DNA of 12,248 nucleotides from Aminivibrio sp. Its GTDB lineage: Bacteria; Synergistota; Synergistia; Synergistales; Aminobacteriaceae. Made by a program: the position numbers and the translations under genes. The stretch is from NCBI GenBank assembly GCA_018057035.1, contig JAGPEN010000014.1, positions 1-12,248 of the forward strand. The letters run 5' to 3'. Every line of letters starts with the position of its first letter. Within the stretch, counting starts at the first letter, position 1. The notes below the pieces were generated by a model, which was given only the letters and a program-made list of their open reading frames with translations, was not told the DNA's origin and searched no databases. Positions 6,059 through 12,248 of the stretch are shown here, piece by piece.

Positions 6059-6469
6059 TCAGAGATCGAGGAACATCCTCAGAAAAGGACGGGGGGAAGT
6101 CCGGAGTACGAGCCCTCCGTACGTGGCGGCCTTGACCGGCAGAACCAGTCGGTTGAGGGGAACGGTTCTGCCCCGGGCTGCTAGGGACGGAGGAGCGAGG
6201 GATATCGTGATCTGCAGGGGAAGAAAAATTGCCGACCGCGTCTCTGCCAGGAAGATCAGTTCGTTGATCCAGGAAACTGCCAGTTCTTCTCCGTCGGCGG
6301 CGGAAAGAAAAAGATTGTCGTGTTCATCTGATTGCGGAAAATCCCGGGGTGCAAGTCCTGCGGCGATGAAGAGGAACACTTCGGCGGCATCAAGAAAGAC
6401 CTCGGCCATGGTGTCCGCCTCAGCTTCGAAGCCAGCATCAGCAGTGTGATCCAGTATCCTCCAGGCCAC
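6059..6469 (-). CDS. Archease (RtcB cofactor)
   Basis: A 136-residue archease, the usual size. Archease promotes guanylylation and multiple turnover of RtcB and can widen its nucleotide use. The N-terminal ILDHTADAGFEAEADT and AEVFLDAAEVF, the central VSWINELIFLAE, VKAATYGGL near the C-terminus and the terminal MFLDL (with the conserved acidic residue just before the end) match the family. The position where many archeases have Tyr-His after KAxT is Tyr-Gly here. The start is GTG at 6469 with GGGAGG (6486-6481) 11 bases upstream, a longish spacing. rtcB follows on the same strand, the functional pairing known from archaea and some bacteria. Confidence 0.9.
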   Translation of the reverse strand: MAWRILDHTADAGFEAEADTMAEVFLDAAEVFLFIAAGLAPRDFPQSDEHDNLFLSAADGEELAVSWINELIFLAETRSAIFLPLQITISLAPPSLAARGRTVPLNRLVLPVKAATYGGLVLRTSPRPFLRMFLDL

Positions 6470-6538
6470 GGGCTTGCCGACCTCCCTTTTCCCTGATGTC
6501 CTTGACTTCTAATGTTACCACAGAGAGAAACAGGGGAC

Positions 6539-6567
6539 TTGACAAAGGTTAGATGTCGAACTAATAT
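6539..6567 (+). promoter_or_regulatory. Promoter of the MarR-nitroreductase operon
   Basis: A perfect -35 box, TTGACA (6539-6544), is followed 17 bases later by TAATAT (6562-6567) in an AT-rich patch. Initiation would fall at about 6573-6575, on or next to the ATG at 6575. Between the boxes lies an imperfect dyad, TTAG (6549-6552) with CTAA (6561-6564), of a length that fits a MarR-family operator, suggesting autorepression. Confidence 0.6.
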
Positions 6568-6574
6568 ATATGCC

Positions 6575-7009
6575 ATGGAAAAAACACAACAGATCATCCG
6601 CCACATCGGCGGAATTCATGATTCGATACACCATTTCATCTCCGGCTATTTCGCGGAATGCGAGAAAGAATGCCTTGTTCCCTCCCACGGAGAGCTTCTC
6701 ACGGCCCTTTTTTCAGGGAGGGAGTTCACCATGGGGGACCTCGCCAGGGAGATCCGGAAAACAAAGCCCACCGTGACGGTGCTTGTGGAGAAGCTTGCCC
6801 GCTGCGGGTATGTCACCAGGGAAAGGGATGTCCGAGACGGCCGCGTTTCCTATATACGGCTCACCGACAAAGGCTGGAGCCTTAAACCTGTTCTGGAAGA
6901 AATTTTGAGTTCCCTCGAAAAGAGGTTTTTTTCTGGTTTTACTGTGCAGGAAAAAAACAATCTGGAGAAAATGTTGCTCAGGATTGAAGAAAATTCGAAG
7001 GAGGAGTAG
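6575..7009 (+). CDS. MarR-family transcriptional regulator
   Basis: A 144-residue winged-helix regulator. Dimerisation helices at both ends flank the DNA-binding region (about 51-100): FTMGDLAREIRKTKPTVTV is the helix-turn-helix and RDVRDGRVSYIRLTDKG the wing with the family's DxxDGR pattern. MarR proteins usually repress a neighbouring detoxification gene until a small ligand or oxidant releases them. The frame is open back to an ATG at 6512, but I chose 6575 because the result has normal MarR length and the promoter lies between the two. No Shine-Dalgarno sequence precedes 6575. The nitroreductase starts 5 bp after the stop, so they form an operon. Confidence 0.87.
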   Translation: MEKTQQIIRHIGGIHDSIHHFISGYFAECEKECLVPSHGELLTALFSGREFTMGDLAREIRKTKPTVTVLVEKLARCGYVTRERDVRDGRVSYIRLTDKGWSLKPVLEEILSSLEKRFFSGFTVQEKNNLEKMLLRIEENSKEE

Positions 7010-7014
7010 AGAAT

Positions 7015-7611
7015 ATGAAGGATTTTTTTGCGGCGGTGAAGGACCGGAGGACGCACTACGGCATTTCCAGGGTGAGCCCCGTTTCTGACGACAGGATCAA
7101 GGAGATCGTCCGCTTTGCGGTGAAGCATGTCCCATCGGCGTTCAATTCCCAGAGCGGGAGGGCGGTGCTTCTCCTGGGGAAATCCCACGACGAATTCTGG
7201 TCCATGGTGAAGGAGTCCCTAAGGAAGATCGTCCCTGCGGACAAGTTCGCCCCCACGGAGGAAAAGATCGATGGTTTCGGAAGCGGCTACGGTACGGTCC
7301 TTTTCTTCGAGGACTCACGGCCCGTAAAAAAACTTCAGGAACAGTTCCCCACCTACGCAGCCCATTTCCCCATGTGGTCCGACCATTCATCGGGGATGCT
7401 GCAGTATATCGTCTGGGCGGGGCTGGAGTCCGAGGGATTCGGGACCTCCCTGCAGCATTACGCTCCCGTTGTTGAAGAAGATGTCCGAAAGAAGTGGGAC
7501 ATCCCCGCCGAGTGGCGGCTGATAGCCCAGATGCCCTTCGGCGTTCCCGTCGCCGGCCCCGGTGAAAAGGAGTTCCTTCCCCTGGAGGACAGGGTCTGGA
7601 TCAGGGAGTGA
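7015..7611 (+). CDS. Nitroreductase family protein, Frm2-like
   Basis: A 198-residue FMN-dependent oxidoreductase of the nitroreductase superfamily, closest in pattern to the Frm2/Hbn1-like branch. Diagnostic segments are DRRTHYGISRVSPVSDDRI (about 10-28), the FMN-binding HVPSAFNSQSGRAVLLLG (38-55), the central SSGMLQYIVWAGLESEGFG (125-143) with SLQHY after it, and AQMPFGVP (171-178). These enzymes reduce nitro compounds or quinones with NAD(P)H, and the true substrate here is unknown. It is cytoplasmic. AAGGAGGAG (6998-7006), at the end of the marR-type gene, is its ribosome-binding site. Pairing with a MarR regulator suggests induction by electrophiles or redox stress (inference). A strong terminator follows. 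Confidence 0.88.
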   Translation: MKDFFAAVKDRRTHYGISRVSPVSDDRIKEIVRFAVKHVPSAFNSQSGRAVLLLGKSHDEFWSMVKESLRKIVPADKFAPTEEKIDGFGSGYGTVLFFEDSRPVKKLQEQFPTYAAHFPMWSDHSSGMLQYIVWAGLESEGFGTSLQHYAPVVEEDVRKKWDIPAEWRLIAQMPFGVPVAGPGEKEFLPLEDRVWIRE

Positions 7612-7626
7612 CGGAACCGAAAAGTG

Positions 7627-7663
7627 AAAAAGCCCCGCGTCTGAAAAGACGCGGGGCTTTTTT
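7627..7663 (+). terminator. Intrinsic terminator after the nitroreductase gene
   Basis: GCCCCGCGTC (7632-7641) pairs perfectly with GACGCGGGGC (7648-7657), loop TGAAAA. It is flanked by an A-run (7627-7631) and six T residues (7658-7663), so the stem can extend to 15 bp. The symmetry would also allow termination of minus-strand transcripts. Confidence 0.95.
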
Positions 7664-7746
7664 AGTGTTGAAACCTCCCCCCGGACGAGGGGAGAGAGAC
7701 TTCAGGAGGTCATTTCCGTCGCTCCATCACAGGACCATCGGCATTC

Positions 7747-7774
7747 TTGACTTGATGGCCGAAAGGCTCATAAT
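7747..7774 (+). promoter_or_regulatory. Promoter of the CDF transporter gene
   Basis: TTGACT (7747-7752) and CATAAT (7769-7774) are spaced by 16 bases, each matching the sigma-70 consensus at 5 of 6 positions. Initiation near 7781 would give a leader of about 38 bases to the ATG at 7820. Upstream, 7664-7746 holds only a weak stem, CTCCCC (7675-7680) with GGGGAG (7689-7694), and no ORF I can support. Confidence 0.6.
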
Positions 7775-7819
7775 GACGGGAAACCGCCGATGACCGGGCG
7801 AAATGAAAGAAGGATGGAG

Positions 7820-8722
7820 ATGGAGCGGAACAACGAAGCCCGGAGGATAACCTTCCTGGGGCTTGTGGTGAATATTTTTCTGACGGCTGGGAAATATCTT
7901 GCGGGGTATTTCGGCAGGAGTTCAGCCATGATTGCTGATGCCACCCATTCCCTGTCAGATCTGCTGACCGACTTCGTGGTGTATTTCGGGCTCTTTGCGG
8001 CGGGGAAACCGGCAGATTCCCGCCATCCCTACGGTCACGGGAAAATCGAGGCCATCCTGTCCGCCGTGTGCGGCATTTCTCTTCTTCTGGCGGCGGGCGG
8101 GATCTTCTACTCCGGAGCAGCCAGGATATGGACCCTCCTGTTCAGGGATACCGTTATCCCCGGACCCGGCATTTCCGCCCTGATTGCGGCAGGAGTTTCA
8201 GTGGTGCTGAAGGAATGGCTCTTCCGTTACACCATCGAGGGGGGACGGCGTCTCCAGAGCAGCGCCCTGATAGCCAAGGCATGGGACCACCGTTCCGATG
8301 CCCTGTCCTCGGTGGGTACGCTGGCGGGAATTGGCGGAGCCCTCTTCGGGGGTGAACGCTGGCAAGTTCTCGACCCACTGGCTGCCCTGGTTGTGAGTGT
8401 TTTCATTGTGACCGCCGCCCTGCCCATCCTGAGGGACAGCCTTGACGAGCTCATTGAGGCGGCCCTGCCCCGGGAACTGGAAAACAAACTCCAGTCGGCC
8501 ATTGTATCCGTTCCGGGGGTTCGTTCCTTCCACAAGCTGAAGACCCGGCGGATAGGAAGCTCCATTGCCGTGGACGTGCATATCCAGATGAACGGGGCTC
8601 TGTCTCTCGACGAGGCTCATGAAATCTCCCGGAGGGTTGAGCGGGAGATCTGGGATCTTTTCGGCCGCGACGCCCAAATTTCCCTCCACATGGAACCCCT
8701 CTCCCAGGCGGCGGGCCGGTGA
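7820..8722 (+). CDS. Cation diffusion facilitator metal exporter
   Basis: A 300-residue CDF transporter that exports divalent metal in exchange for protons. The N-terminal part has about six membrane spans, and the last ~90 residues form the cytoplasmic dimerisation domain, ending SLHMEP. TM2 carries ADATHSLSDLLTD (HxxxD), followed by the loop motif HPYGHGKIEAI. TM5 carries AWDHRSDALSS. The TM5 pair is DxxxD where zinc transporters usually have HxxxD, so zinc, manganese or a broader range are all possible. The frame is open to an ATG at 7790, but that start has almost no leader after the promoter. ATG 7820 has AGAAGG (7808-7813) 6 bases upstream. Confidence 0.9.
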   Translation: MERNNEARRITFLGLVVNIFLTAGKYLAGYFGRSSAMIADATHSLSDLLTDFVVYFGLFAAGKPADSRHPYGHGKIEAILSAVCGISLLLAAGGIFYSGAARIWTLLFRDTVIPGPGISALIAAGVSVVLKEWLFRYTIEGGRRLQSSALIAKAWDHRSDALSSVGTLAGIGGALFGGERWQVLDPLAALVVSVFIVTAALPILRDSLDELIEAALPRELENKLQSAIVSVPGVRSFHKLKTRRIGSSIAVDVHIQMNGALSLDEAHEISRRVEREIWDLFGRDAQISLHMEPLSQAAGR

Positions 8723-8723
8723 G

Positions 8724-8752
8724 TTTTACAATTTGCCTTCTCCGTGTAAAAA
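8724..8752 (+). promoter_or_regulatory. Candidate glnS promoter with inverted repeat
   Basis: TTTACA (8725-8730) and TAAAAA (8747-8752) with a 16-base spacer give a moderate sigma-70 match. Both boxes lie in an inverted repeat, TTTTACA (8724-8730) with TGTAAAA (8745-8751), separated by 14 bases. It could be an operator or a weak hairpin ending the preceding gene. Nothing else separates the CDF gene from glnS. Confidence 0.4.
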
Positions 8753-8812
8753 TAAAAGGACAGAACAGGTATTCATTCCATTTTCCGCCAAGCAAAGGAG
8801 CGTTTTGATCTC

Positions 8813-10501
8813 ATGGAGACCCAGTCCGCGAAAGGCCCTCATTTTATTGAACAGATCATCCTGGACGACCTGAAAAACGGCGTGGTGAAGGAAATCCGCA
8901 CCCGCTTTCCCCCGGAGCCGAACGGGTACCTCCACGTCGGACATGCAAAGTCAATCTGCCTGAACTTCGGTCTCGCTGAACAGTTCGGCGGGAGATGCAA
9001 TCTTCGTTTCGACGACACGAACCCGGCCAAGGAAGAGACGGAATACGTGGAGTCCATAATGCGGGATGTCCAGTGGCTCGGTTTCCGTTGGCACAAGCTG
9101 TGTTTCGCCTCCGATTACTTCCCCCGGTTCCACGAGTGGGCTGTCGAGCTGATCCGCGCCGGAAAGGCCTACGTGGACCACCTGTCGGCCGACGAGATAC
9201 GGGAGACCCGGGGAACGCTGACGGCACCCGGCAAGGAGTCTCCTTACAGGAACCGCACCGTGGACGAAAACCTTGCCCTGTTCGAAAGCATGAAGAGGGG
9301 GGAGTTCGAGGACGGGGCCTGCGTACTGAGGGCGAAGATCGATATGGGGCATCCCAACCTGAACATGAGAGACCCGGTGCTGTACCGCATCCTTCACAGG
9401 CATCACTTCCGGACGGGCGATGACTGGTGCATTTATCCCATGTATGACTTCGCCCACGGCTACGAAGACGCCATCGAAGGAGTGACCCATTCCATCTGCA
9501 CCCTCGAGTTCGAGGATCACAGGCCCCTGTACGAATGGCTGCTCGACAATGTTTCCGTTCCCAGCAAGCCCAGGCAGTTCGAGTTCGCAAGGCTCAACCT
9601 CACCTATACGGTGATGAGCAAGCGGCTTCTTCTCACCCTGGTCAACGAGAGGATCGTCTCAGGCTGGGACGACCCGAGGATGCCCACCATCAGCGGCATC
9701 CGCAGGAGAGGCTACACGCCCTCCGCTCTCCGCCGGTTCTGCCAGGAAATCGGAGTGTCAAAGTCCAACAGCATGGTGGATATCGAGTTTCTGCAGTACA
9801 TCATCAGGGAGGAGCTGAACCTGGAGGCCCGGCGGGCCATGGCGGTCCTCGATCCGCTGAAGGTGGTCATCGAGAACTACCCTGAAGGTCAAACCGAGAT
9901 GCTCGAAGCGGAGAACAACCCGGAAAAGCCGGAGGATGGAACACGGCAGATTCCCTTCTCCCGGGAGATCTACATTGAACGGGACGATTTCATGGAAAAC
10001 CCGCCGAAAAAATTCTTCCGTCTTTCTCCGGGCACGGAAGTCCGGCTGAAGCATGCCTACCTGATCACCTGCACCGAAGTGATAAAAAACGGGAAAGGGG
10101 AGCCCATTGAGCTTCGATGCACCTATGACCCCGAGAGCCGTGGAGGGGAGGCCCCCGACGGACGGCGGGTCAAGGGAACTCTCCACTGGGTTTCCCTACC
10201 CCATGCGGTGAAGGCTGAGGTGCGCCTGTACGACAATCTGTTCACCCTGAGGGACATGTCCGCCATGGAGGAGGGCAAGACCTTCAGGGATTACCTGAAT
10301 CCCGGTTCCCTGAAAGTGCTTGAAAACTGCTTCGTGGAGCCCGGGCTCGCAAAAGCCGGACCCCTTGAGAAGTTCCAGTTCCTGCGGCAGGGATATTTCT
10401 GCGCCGATCCGGATTCAACTCCTGAAAGGCCGGTGTTCAACAGGACCGTTCCCCTGAAGGATTCCTGGGCGAAGGAAGTCCGGAAGGAACAGGCACAGTG
10501 A
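8813..10501 (+). CDS. glnS: Glutaminyl-tRNA synthetase
   Basis: A 562-residue class I synthetase that charges tRNA-Gln with glutamine using ATP. The Rossmann catalytic domain starts at about residue 28 with [18 protein letters not shown], including the HIGH-type motif HVGH (41-44), and has the KMSKS-type motif VMSKR (267-271). [20 protein letters not shown] and [14 protein letters not shown] are typical of GlnRS rather than bacterial GluRS. The C-terminal beta-barrels (about 345-555) read the anticodon, and there is no added YqeY domain. AAGGAG (8795-8800) is 12 bases before the ATG. Its presence means Gln-tRNA can be made directly; whether GatCAB also exists cannot be seen here. Confidence 0.96.
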   Translation: METQSAKGPHFIEQIILDDLKNGVVKEIRTRFPPEPNGYLHVGHAKSICLNFGLAEQFGGRCNLRFDDTNPAKEETEYVESIMRDVQWLGFRWHKLCFASDYFPRFHEWAVELIRAGKAYVDHLSADEIRETRGTLTAPGKESPYRNRTVDENLALFESMKRGEFEDGACVLRAKIDMGHPNLNMRDPVLYRILHRHHFRTGDDWCIYPMYDFAHGYEDAIEGVTHSICTLEFEDHRPLYEWLLDNVSVPSKPRQFEFARLNLTYTVMSKRLLLTLVNERIVSGWDDPRMPTISGIRRRGYTPSALRRFCQEIGVSKSNSMVDIEFLQYIIREELNLEARRAMAVLDPLKVVIENYPEGQTEMLEAENNPEKPEDGTRQIPFSREIYIERDDFMENPPKKFFRLSPGTEVRLKHAYLITCTEVIKNGKGEPIELRCTYDPESRGGEAPDGRRVKGTLHWVSLPHAVKAEVRLYDNLFTLRDMSAMEEGKTFRDYLNPGSLKVLENCFVEPGLAKAGPLEKFQFLRQGYFCADPDSTPERPVFNRTVPLKDSWAKEVRKEQAQ

Positions 10502-10506
10502 ACGCA

Positions 10507-10533
10507 GGGAGGGGATAATCCCCTCCCTTTTTT
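10507..10533 (+). terminator. Intrinsic terminator after glnS
   Basis: GGGAGGGGA (10507-10515) pairs with TCCCCTCCC (10519-10527) around a 3-base loop, followed by six T residues (10528-10533). It begins 5 bases after the glnS stop. The 137 bases from 10534 to 10670 hold no ORF I can support. Confidence 0.93.
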
Positions 10534-10667
10534 CAGTTCGCCGGTTCCGATGTACTGTACCGCTTCAGTCCCCTTTTTCCTGGTGCTTCTTCCTTCTTTA
10601 TCTGCCCCGGAGAATATCCCTTTCTTTTTTTTTACCGAGAAGTGCTGAGAAGCTGAAAGAAGAGAAG

Positions 10668-10676
10668 TGTTACAAT
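10668..10676 (+). promoter_or_regulatory. Extended -10 promoter for the zinc-ribbon gene
   Basis: TGT-TACAAT (10668-10676) is an extended -10 element with 5 of 6 matches in the hexamer and no convincing -35 box 17 bases upstream. Initiation near 10683 would give a leader of about 60 bases to the ATG at 10745. GAGAAG occurs three times just upstream (10637, 10647, 10662). Confidence 0.4.
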
Positions 10677-10744
10677 AAAAAGTGGCGTACTATCCGGTTT
10701 CCTATGGGAAATCTTCGGAAATTCACAGAGGAGGTTCGCCCGAT

Positions 10745-12211
10745 ATGGTTGATTACGATGAAAATGGTTTTACCCCTTCCGGAGGGGAAAATGGAAGAAA
10801 ATGTCCCGAGTGCGGTGAAGAGGTAAACGGAAAGTTCCGGTTCTGCCCGGCCTGCGGCACGGCAATCCCTGAAATGCCTGCTCAGGTTCCCTTCCGTCCC
10901 GGAACGGCGGTTTCACGGCAGGAACCTGTTTCCAGGGAACAGCCCATTCCGAGACGCAGTGACAGGTTCTCGGACAATGGAAATGAGCCTGAGAAGGGGA
11001 GGCGGTTCCGGACCAACGCCGACAGGACGGAGGCCAGTTTCCGGGAGTTCAACGCCGTGGCCCGGCCGAGGCGGAGGAAGGATGACCGGAAGAGTGCCGT
11101 TCCCCTGATCATGATCCTTCTGGTCTTTCTGATTTCCATCGGGGGCGGAGTGTACTGGTTCCTCCGGCAGGCGGAGGATTTGCCCTGGGACAGCGCTGTA
11201 GTGCAGAAGCCGGAAAAAACTCCCCAGGCTCCGGACCCCGCCGCAGACCCGTCCACCGGCGTCCCGGCGCAGGAAAGTCCCCGGGGCACTTCCCCGGCCC
11301 CGGGGGAGACAGTCCAGCCGGCCTCCCCGGGACCTTCCTCTCCCGTGCCTGTCGCGTCTGCCGTTCCCGGAGAAATTCCCGAGGTCACCGGGCCGACCCG
11401 GGGTATCGTGATCGGTTCCAGCGTCAATCTCCGTGGTTCCCACACCATCGAAAGCCCCGTTGTGGGGAGGGTTTCCGCTGGAAACCGCCTGGAGGTTCTC
11501 GAATCCTGGACCCCTGACGACAGCGCGGAGGCGGTTACCCTCGCCGACGTCGAGTTTACAGCGCAGGACGGAAAGAAAGTCAAGGTTGCCCGGGGGAGAG
11601 GCGTGACGGTGACCGGCCTTCCGGACGCTTCGGGGATGGTGAACGTCATCCTGCCCGAAGACAAGAAAAAGGTGGTTTACAGTGTGCCCTCCAAGTCCTT
11701 GAGCGACCCCCAGGCATGGCCCTGGTACAGGGTGAAGCCCCAGGGAGGCGGAAAGGAAGGCTGGATCTTCGGGAAATTCCTGACAGTGCTGGATACCCGG
11801 GAGGAGTCGCTTTCGGTGCTGAATCTCGACGCTGCCCTCACCTCCTACGGCACCACGAAGGAGCAGGTTCAGGAAGCGCTGGGAAAACCCCGGAAAACCT
11901 CCTCACGGAAGGTTAAATCTTCGGGAGGAGAGGGTACCGAGATCACTCTCACCTTCAGCGGTGCGACTTTTTTGATTTACGAAGGCCCGGGCGGCTCCGA
12001 AGTGAGGAAGATCTCCCTCACTTCGTCGAAGCATCCCCTTGACGGGGGACTTGCCGTCGGAATGGACAGGCGGCAGGTTCTTTCTCTCCTCGGCCATCCG
12101 AATGATCTTGTGAAGGGAGAGGAAGTCTATAGGGCCGACAAGGGCTCCGGCATAAGGATAAAGTACGAAAACTACAGGGTGAAAACAGTGACCGCAGGTG
12201 TTCTCAATTGA
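10745..12211 (+). CDS. Membrane protein: zinc ribbon, SH3-like region, tandem C-terminal repeat
   Basis: A 488-residue protein of no family I can name. In order: a zinc ribbon with CPECG and FCPACG (C20, C23, C34, C37); a charged linker; one membrane span (about 118-140) preceded by RPRRRKDDRK, predicting the ribbon in the cytoplasm and the rest outside; a Pro/Ala/Ser-rich stalk (about 155-215); a bacterial SH3-like region whose first half (GSSVNLRGSHTIESPVVGRV, 224-243) and second half (WYRVKPQGGGKEGWIFGKFL, 327-346) are split by about 70 residues; and two related units at 368-382 and 438-452. The ATG at 10745, with AGGAGG (10729-10734), is preferred to an in-frame GTG at 10682. It probably senses or binds the cell envelope (inference). 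Confidence 0.8.
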   Translation: MVDYDENGFTPSGGENGRKCPECGEEVNGKFRFCPACGTAIPEMPAQVPFRPGTAVSRQEPVSREQPIPRRSDRFSDNGNEPEKGRRFRTNADRTEASFREFNAVARPRRRKDDRKSAVPLIMILLVFLISIGGGVYWFLRQAEDLPWDSAVVQKPEKTPQAPDPAADPSTGVPAQESPRGTSPAPGETVQPASPGPSSPVPVASAVPGEIPEVTGPTRGIVIGSSVNLRGSHTIESPVVGRVSAGNRLEVLESWTPDDSAEAVTLADVEFTAQDGKKVKVARGRGVTVTGLPDASGMVNVILPEDKKKVVYSVPSKSLSDPQAWPWYRVKPQGGGKEGWIFGKFLTVLDTREESLSVLNLDAALTSYGTTKEQVQEALGKPRKTSSRKVKSSGGEGTEITLTFSGATFLIYEGPGGSEVRKISLTSSKHPLDGGLAVGMDRRQVLSLLGHPNDLVKGEEVYRADKGSGIRIKYENYRVKTVTAGVLN

Positions 12212-12248
12212 CAGATTCTCCTGACAAGGAAGTCCCGGCCGTTCCCGG
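12208..12248 (+). CDS. Possible start of a following gene (partial)
   Basis: The last stop codon overlaps a TTG (TTGA, 12208-12211). From it a frame stays open to the window end, reading MTDSPDKEVPAVP. A weak AGGTG lies about 7 bases upstream. Thirteen codons are too few to recognise a product or exclude chance. Confidence 0.25.
   Translation, partial: MTDSPDKEVPAVP

Noticed and set aside
6512..6574. Longer N-terminus of the MarR-type protein from ATG 6512
   Set aside because: It would place the best promoter inside the coding region, lacks a Shine-Dalgarno sequence, and gives an atypically long N-terminus.
7675..7694. Metal-sensing riboswitch before the CDF gene
   Set aside because: Only a short CTCCCC/GGGGAG stem is present and it lies upstream of the predicted transcription start. 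No yybP-ykoY-type conserved core is visible.
7608..7793. 61-aa ORF between the nitroreductase and CDF genes
   Set aside because: It runs through a strong terminator and a promoter, has no proper ribosome-binding site and shows no family resemblance.
8856..9590. 244-aa minus-strand ORF inside glnS
   Set aside because: Very Arg/Pro/Cys-rich antisense shadow of a confident synthetase in GC-rich DNA, with no family pattern.
10882..11664. 260-aa minus-strand ORF opposite the zinc-ribbon gene
   Set aside because: Antisense to the low-complexity Pro/Ala/Ser stalk. The plus-strand frame has clear domains and a ribosome-binding site.
1..12248. CRISPR array, transposase, prophage or plasmid origin
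   Set aside because: No regularly spaced repeats, IS-type inverted ends, integrase/transposase motifs or replication genes were found on either strand.

Overview
This is a GC-rich bacterial chromosomal window dominated by translation and transcription housekeeping genes, followed by unrelated single genes and small operons. The order tuf–rpmG–tRNA-Trp–secE–nusG–rplK–rplA–rplJ–rplL is the classical bacterial cluster. Products are full length and intact. I cannot name the organism from this window. The protein style, a direct GlnRS and a bacterial RtcB/archease pair would fit an anaerobic lineage such as Synergistota, but that is a guess. There are no signs of phage, IS elements, CRISPR or recent transfer.

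Layout: the plus strand from 1 to 3717 carries the end of tuf, rpmG, tRNA-Trp, secE, nusG and the L11-L1-L10-L7/L12 genes, closed by a strong terminator at 3746-3781. This stretch is rich in RNA control elements. They include an L1-binding site that mimics 23S rRNA between rplK and rplA, an L10-type leader ending in an intrinsic terminator before rplJ, a terminator-like hairpin before rplK, and an unusual structured spacer with a 20-codon ORF between secE and nusG. rpoB, which commonly follows rplL, is absent here.

From 3804 the genes change character. An amidohydrolase-2 family enzyme (+) overlaps tail to tail with an archease–rtcB operon (-) for RNA ligation. Divergent from archease is a MarR-type regulator followed 5 bp later by an Frm2-like nitroreductase. 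The regulator's promoter is so close to the start codon that its mRNA may be leaderless. A bidirectional-looking terminator ends that unit. Next come a cation-diffusion-facilitator metal exporter with its own promoter, glutaminyl-tRNA synthetase (glnS) with a terminator, and an unnamed membrane protein with a cytoplasmic zinc ribbon, an extracytoplasmic SH3-like region and a tandem C-terminal repeat. A further gene may begin at the very end.

I see no clearly new multi-gene system. The most worthwhile leads are the regulatory RNAs in the ribosomal protein genes, the secE–nusG spacer, the possibly leaderless MarR mRNA and the multi-domain zinc-ribbon protein.
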